Source: Phallus indusiatus (Eukaryota > Basidiomycota > Agaricomycetes > Phallales > Phallaceae). From it: a DNA stretch of 64,000 nt. The position numbers and the translations under genes were made by a program. Position 1 is the stretch's first letter. Each line of letters begins with the position of its first letter. Of the stretch, positions 59,283 to 64,000 are shown piece after piece. Location of the stretch: the NCBI GenBank assembly GCA_027605045.1, contig JAQFWX010000003.1:1-64000 (forward strand). The letters run 5' to 3'. The notes beneath the pieces were generated by a model, which saw only the letters and a list, made by a program, of their open reading frames with translations, had not been told where the DNA came from and did no database searches.

Positions 59283-60252
59283 GTAAGTTTTCTGTCGCGC
59301 CATGTTCATGTATATGATAACGAGACTCAACACATCGTACCCCAATATGCTCGAGAGTGGTGCACTCACCGCGTCTCTTGTCATAATGAACAAAACTTCG
59401 AGCTGCCAGTGCACAGGCGCTACTGTGAAATCCTCAAGCTCGCCTCCGCATTTCCGATTGCGTCTTATTTCACGACCATAAATACAATATACCTGAGCCC
59501 ATCATTCATGTTCAGATGATCTAGAACAACCTATGTGAAAACGCAGGACACCGGCATCACAATCCGAATGGAACTACATGGACGTCCCTTTTGGGTATTA
59601 TATCAAAATTTGTTGGGCTCATGTATTTGTTTTTGCTTTAAACTGTAAATAATTGATAATCTGAATTTGTCAGATGTCAAGTTTGATTGAGATTGGATAG
59701 ACAATCCTCTCGCACTTACTGAATTTATGCCGCAGCTCCAAGTGAATTTCAAAAAAACAAAGATAAGTATTAAGTCAATTCCCGACGTCCGGGCTGAAAT
59801 TTTGTTTTTTTTGGTAGGTTTGACGGTAATTGGCATGTATTCAACCAACAAATCGATTGGCTGAATTGGGTTTTCGTGAAAGGGAAGCCTGTCCGGTTTG
59901 GATAAAGTCACTTGCCGCGGATGAATTTTTGCCCACCAAAAACATGCGAGTCACGCCAATGTAACGGTTAACCACGCCTTGTTTCAAGCTCCTACATAGT
60001 ATTGTGGACTCACCAACAACAATGAAACGTCAAGAGTGTTAAAAGTAAGGACGGTAGTGTATCATGCAAATTTTACACAAGGAAGGGATTGATACATTCC
60101 TTCATCACCAATTCAAACTCGAACAAACGATACATTTCCCTCTTGGATAAATGGAATAGATTAATGAATACCATGCTGATATTCTGTTACTTTGATTAGT
60201 CCTGAAAACGCTGTGCTAAAGAACTCTAGATCTCAAAACTGGGCTGGAAAAA
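59283..60252. other. Intergenic or undefined 3' exons
   Basis: An open plus-strand frame to 59519 may hold a further exon of the preceding gene. 59.55-60.25 kb shows nothing recognisable. Confidence 0.35.
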
Positions 60253-60640
60253 ATGGACGGTATGTCACCGCTAGCAATTGCTTTTCACAACGAAAATAAT
60301 GTATTATTTCATTGTACGAGATTATTTTATTTCATCCATGCACTAAATAATGCAAATTGACACATTTCTCCTTTCAGAAACCCTCTGTCACGCTATGTCA
60401 ACTTTTCATGCCACGATGATGCAGTCATCGCCACAACGGATCGTATCCGAGTTTTGGGAAAGACCACCTTGCCAACTCCATATGCAGATGAACCCCAGAA
60501 ATCTGACTAGAACCAATAACGGCATCGGAGCTTGCGGATTCTTCGAATGTATTGCCAAGTTCGGCACCATCAGACGAGAAGATCTGCCAACTTTAGACGG
60601 AGACGGATGGGTATTTGAATACCCTTTTGGCTTAATATGA
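60253..60640 (+). CDS. Possible small two-exon protein, unknown
   Basis: ATGGACG (60253-60259) joins across a GTATGT...CTTTCAG intron to an open exon 60378-60640 (starts ETLCHAMSTFHATMMQSS, ends VFEYPFGLI then TGA), about 89 residues. Splice sites are good but there is no homology that I can recognise. Confidence 0.3.
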
Positions 60641-61543
60641 GTGTATCATCAAAGATAGTTCCTCGATCATATATGGTTTTCTCATTAGTTATACATCGTT
60701 TACAGAATTTTCGAGTAGTGTAGAGCAGCGTTTTTGGTTGGGCCGCGCAATTGTCTGAAATTCCGGCATTTTTAGTCGCTCACCCACCCACGCCTACGCA
60801 CAGTCGTCGATTTACGACACAGATCTTCTCTCCCGTTTTTGACAGATGCAGCATGTGTAATTGGAAACCACAGTCATCGGCGATTAGTATATCCGGGTTT
60901 ATCCTGTCGATACATTTCGCATTCGATTATGTGGGCAGTCTGCCCAAAGACAGACCTGTAAGGAAATAATAATAAATCAAATCTCTTACACAAGGATGCT
61001 GCCATTCAGTTAGGGTACAATTAAAAACAGGGGATAACAGTATCACTCCACTTACCTCGGAAAAAAATGACTACGAAGCACTATTCAACTTCTCCATTGG
61101 ATTCGGTTGCAGAATGGAAGTAAAACTGCGGTATTTGCGCCAATCGCTGGGAGACAGGTTTTCAGACAGAAATTGTTTGCCTTCTGTGATAGCTGCGACA
61201 AATGTGGTAAATCTCATCCACAATGGGGATCTAGTAGTGAAATCCGGTGCCAAGGTTGGCACAGTTACGTATCCCATGACTCGACTTTGGCAAACGATTT
61301 CTTTGATGAGGACCTAAAATCTCACACGGGAATTTGTCAGGGCAGCGGCTTTTTGAAACGTATAAAAGGTGTTCATAGCCCTTCCAAAGTTGCCTCCTCA
61401 GTCGACTCGCAGCCGTCGTCTTCATCTTCATTGCAAGTGTCTCTCCTGTTTAACGAAAGCAATACAATTTGAATCACTCAAATAACGGTATGTCGACTGT
61501 CATCGTAGCAAGGTTTCCTCTACATACATGCTATTATAACTAG
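60641..61543. other. Upstream region of the small protein gene at 61544
   Basis: A TATAAAAG box lies near 61360. A probable 5' UTR intron starts at about 61489 (GTATGT) and its acceptor AACTAG directly abuts the ATG at 61544. Open frames at 61107-61472 have no recognisable domain. Confidence 0.4.
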
Positions 61544-61942
61544 ATGTCCATAACTCGTGAAACGTTGTCATCAGCTTTCCCAGAAGATAAGGCAAAGATC
61601 GACCAGATGTCAGACGAAGAACTGAGCAATATCAACAAATTTTTGAGTGGGGATACCGACGAATTCTCGGGCGGCGGAGGGAGTACCATACTCATCCTCG
61701 CTGACACTTCGAGCCACACCTTGCACACGATAAACGAGTTTAACGATGGAAGTGGAGGTTCGCTATCCTCCGATGCAAGAGGCTTTAGATCTTCGTCGAT
61801 TCCGAAATTCGCACCCGGAGTATCATACAGCGTAACCCTATCAGGAAAGACCATCACCTTATACGCCTCAGGAGGGACTTACACCTATATTTCAATTCGT
61901 GGAACCGTTGCGTCGAGCAGTGCCTCGGGTACATTCTCATAG
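61544..61942 (+). CDS. Small protein of an unrecognised family (paralogue at 58.4-58.8 kb)
   Basis: Single coding exon, 132 residues, no signal peptide. An N-terminal helix (about residues 8-34, DKAKIDQMSDEELSNINKFL) is followed by a Gly/Ser-rich, beta-strand-like part (STILILADTSSHTLHTI, GVSYSVTLSGKTITLYASGG, TYTYISIRG). Conservation with the inverted copy at 58.4 kb shows it is a real protein family. Function unknown. The ATG sits directly after a 5' UTR intron acceptor and behind a TATA box. Confidence 0.6.
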   Translation: MSITRETLSSAFPEDKAKIDQMSDEELSNINKFLSGDTDEFSGGGGSTILILADTSSHTLHTINEFNDGSGGSLSSDARGFRSSSIPKFAPGVSYSVTLSGKTITLYASGGTYTYISIRGTVASSSASGTFS

Positions 61943-63444
61943 ATCAGATATGACCTGGAAACTGTAAATGTGACCTTGAGTTTGTTGAAATCATGTAAAT
62001 ATCGTATTCGACCTATGCGAAATAAATAGGTTGTGATTGGTTTTTTGTCGAATGAACTGCATAGGGTTGTGAGTTTCATTTCTGCCGCTGACTCACGTCA
62101 CGTTTGAAAACGTTTATGCCTTTCTATTGTATCTATCCTATGGAGACTCTGAGAACGACTAGGAAGGCTGGATAACCTCACCCGGATTACTGATTGGTAC
62201 GCGGGATGGAAAACACATTTATCGACGTTAAGTGTCCAAAACCTGGGCTTGACCTACCAGTACATTCACAGGAGTGCGTACAGATTAATACCAACGGTGA
62301 CAAAGGGAGCCTTAACCCAGCGTACCTAGTAAGGAAACATCATAATAATAAGCTCGAATCGCACACAAATAGCATACGGACACGCCCCCGGAGAACGGGG
62401 TCTGGGTAACAGCAAAGACTTGAAATGGTTAGGGCAAAGCATATACCACTTGAGAATCGTGGCAGGAAGAGTTTACACGTATATCTTGGACGAGGACAAT
62501 GGATTCGTTGTGTCGTGCAATCTAAATTTCTAGGTTACGTTTGCATAGTTCACTTGAAATCTGTATCTGAAAATTGTTTCGTTGATTATGGAAATTTTGT
62601 ATTCTTTTGTTGACCCATCATGCTATATACAAAGCAGGATTTTGATTGATATGGATTGTGTGCCATTTGAAGGTGCAAAAGTGTTTGTTTATTCTAACTG
62701 AGAAGCCGTGAGCCCAAAAAAAAACAAATATCCCTGTGGTTTCTTGAAGATCAGGTGTTTGCAGAGACCGGGTTGACAATTTCTCACAAATCAAAAGCTG
62801 TCTATTGCTCTGACATCTTTGACACGTACAAGTAGTGGAGGTTGTTGGAGGAAATTATTATATTGGATTTATTATTTACATACCTATGCCAAACGACAGT
62901 CTACATATGTCTCCTGTCAGTACTTTGAAGTTTGATTATAGAAGTTAGTACATGACCTGAGAACCAACGGTCCCCATTCTCCAATGTGTTGCTTGATATT
63001 GACAAAAATAGTAATAAGAGTCGCGGAATCTAATTTACAGTAGTTACATATTATGTAATTAGGCGCTAAAGAATCAAGCGTTTGAACGGGGTATACAACA
63101 TACTCAGGAATCCGCCCCCGATTTCTGACAGATATTCGTGCTAGTGTCAATGAGCTAGATTTAGCGATCCAGATCCAGAATGTCATAAAAAGAACAGGGA
63201 AACACTAAATGGCTTAGAAACTTCAGATAGTATAAAAATTAAGCGAAAGGAGTTAAAGACCTTGCGGAAAAGAATCACAAAGGCGGAATTACAGCAGTTT
63301 GCAGACTCATTTGCACTCCGACAAGTCGCGCGTCGGATGTGCAAAAAATAGGGTCGAGAAACGGAGTTTTCATGGCTCAACGGCTGATCATAAAATAGGG
63401 GTGTATTAGTAGGAAATACTCTTAAGATGTAGTTCGATTTTTTG
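61943..63444. other. Gene-poor AT-rich region
   Basis: About 1.5 kb with only short open frames on both strands and no recognised gene or repeat. Confidence 0.5.
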
Positions 63445-63563
63445 AAACCAAAAAGTCATCATAATTGAGCAATTTAAAAAAAACCGGGTTCTCTGAGTTT
63501 ATGGGCCTTTTGGGAATGAAAGTACTAGGTGGGAAAGATTGAGTAAGCACTGCAAGTTCCTTA

Positions 63564-63643
63564 TGGCTCAGTGGTTTAATTGCTGCTGTCGCTTATCCTA
63601 TTTTTCGGAGGTCACTAGTTCGATTCTGGGGTGTCCCTTTTTT
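63564..63643 (+). promoter_or_regulatory. RNA polymerase III type-2 promoter: A box, B box, T6 terminator
   Basis: TGGCTCAGTGG (63564-63574) fits the tRNA A box; GTTCGATTC (63618-63626) fits the B box core; TTTTTT follows at 63638-63643. The flanks do not pair into a tRNA acceptor stem, so this looks like a tRNA-derived SINE-type unit rather than a tRNA gene. Confidence 0.6.
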
Positions 63644-63799
63644 GTTCAAGATCATTTTCCACTGCACTTAGTACTGAGTTCAAAAAAAAAAATTCCATAA
63701 AAATTATATATGTCTTTCATAATATTTTACGAGATCTCAAGTGTCATTGAAATCTGGAGACAATTTTTTGTGAAGAAAAAAAAAATTTCTAAGATATCG

Positions 63800-63881
63800 A
63801 AAAAGGTGAAGTGTCCCAGAATCGAACTAGTGACCTCCGAAAAATAGGATAAGCGACAGCAGCAATTAAACCACTGAGCCA
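63800..63881 (-). promoter_or_regulatory. Mirror RNA polymerase III promoter in the right arm
   Basis: A box at 63871-63881 and B box at 63819-63827 on the minus strand, with a T5 run at 63800-63804 inside the spacer. Transcription from the two arms would converge on the spacer. Confidence 0.55.
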
Positions 63882-64000
63882 TAAGGAACTTGCAGTGCTT
63901 ACTCAATCTTTCCCACCTAGTACTTTCATTCCCAAAAGGCCCATAAACTCAGAGAACCCGGTTTTTTTTAAATTGCTCAATTATGATGACTTTTTGGTTT

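Larger units (their letters stand above)
63445..64000. repeat. Large perfect inverted repeat with tRNA-like arms, continues past the window
   Basis: Left arm 63445-63630 and right arm 63815-64000 are exact reverse complements over 186 bp by my reading, with a 184-bp AT-rich non-matching spacer. The right arm reaches the window end, so the full length is unknown. Each arm holds a tRNA-like promoter pair. Confidence 0.9.

Noticed and set aside
63554..63637. A genuine tRNA gene in the inverted repeat
   Set aside because: A and B boxes are present, but the sequence before the A box does not pair with that after the B box, so no acceptor stem forms.

Overview
The window looks like nuclear DNA from a basidiomycete fungus, most likely a mushroom-forming Agaricomycete. 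The evidence is genes densely broken by introns of about 47-65 nt, micro-exons, convergent and divergent gene pairs a few tens of bases apart, and fungal orthologues (PacC/Rim101, TAF1 without bromodomains, RRB1, UTP11, Dur3, LSB5, sedolisin). I rebuilt exons by hand from GT(GC)-AG sites and protein continuity. Most models sum to an exact multiple of three.

Layout. 1-1284: 5' part of a membrane-anchored GMC oxidoreductase (-), cut by the window edge. 2511-4006: low-complexity basidiomycete protein (+). 5232-5904: small secreted cysteine-containing protein (+). 7763-12.65 kb: large coiled-coil/proline-rich protein (-). 13137-14882: RRB1/GRWD1 ribosome-assembly WD protein (-). 16748-19340: PacC/Rim101 pH regulator (+), with six PacC-type sites in its own promoter. 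20140-24166: TAF1 (+). 24678-25466: dead dual-specificity phosphatase (+). 25777-28396: S9 prolyl-oligopeptidase-type enzyme (+). 28569-29275: myosin regulatory light chain (+), tail to tail with the clamp-loader subunit RFC2/Rfc4 (29349-30778, -). RFC2 shares a 52-bp divergent promoter with mitochondrial-type seryl-tRNA synthetase (30831-32472, +). 32623-34492: VHS/GAT protein LSB5 (+), convergent with UTP11 (34606-35840, -). 37425-39705: secreted sedolisin (+). 40105-41389: probable WRKY/GCM-like DNA-binding protein (+). 41816-43420: GPI-anchored PLC-like phosphodiesterase (-).

44054-53465 is a Dur3 urea/polyamine transporter gene. Its fourth intron holds a complete, apparently young LINE retrotransposon: 44536-50662, two long intact ORFs, poly(A) tail, perfect 13-bp target duplication. 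54738-56719 is a second GMC oxidoreductase. The last 7 kb is gene-poor. It holds a 263-bp near-palindromic MITE, two inverted copies of a small unrecognised protein family, and at the right edge a perfect 186-bp inverted repeat whose arms carry tRNA-like RNA polymerase III A and B boxes.

Caution. Several conserved genes (RRB1, TAF1, LSB5, the left GMC gene, the coiled-coil gene) carry single-base frame breaks. Each is repaired by adding one base, nearly always to a short homopolymer. Because these include housekeeping genes, I read them mainly as consensus-sequence errors rather than pseudogenes.
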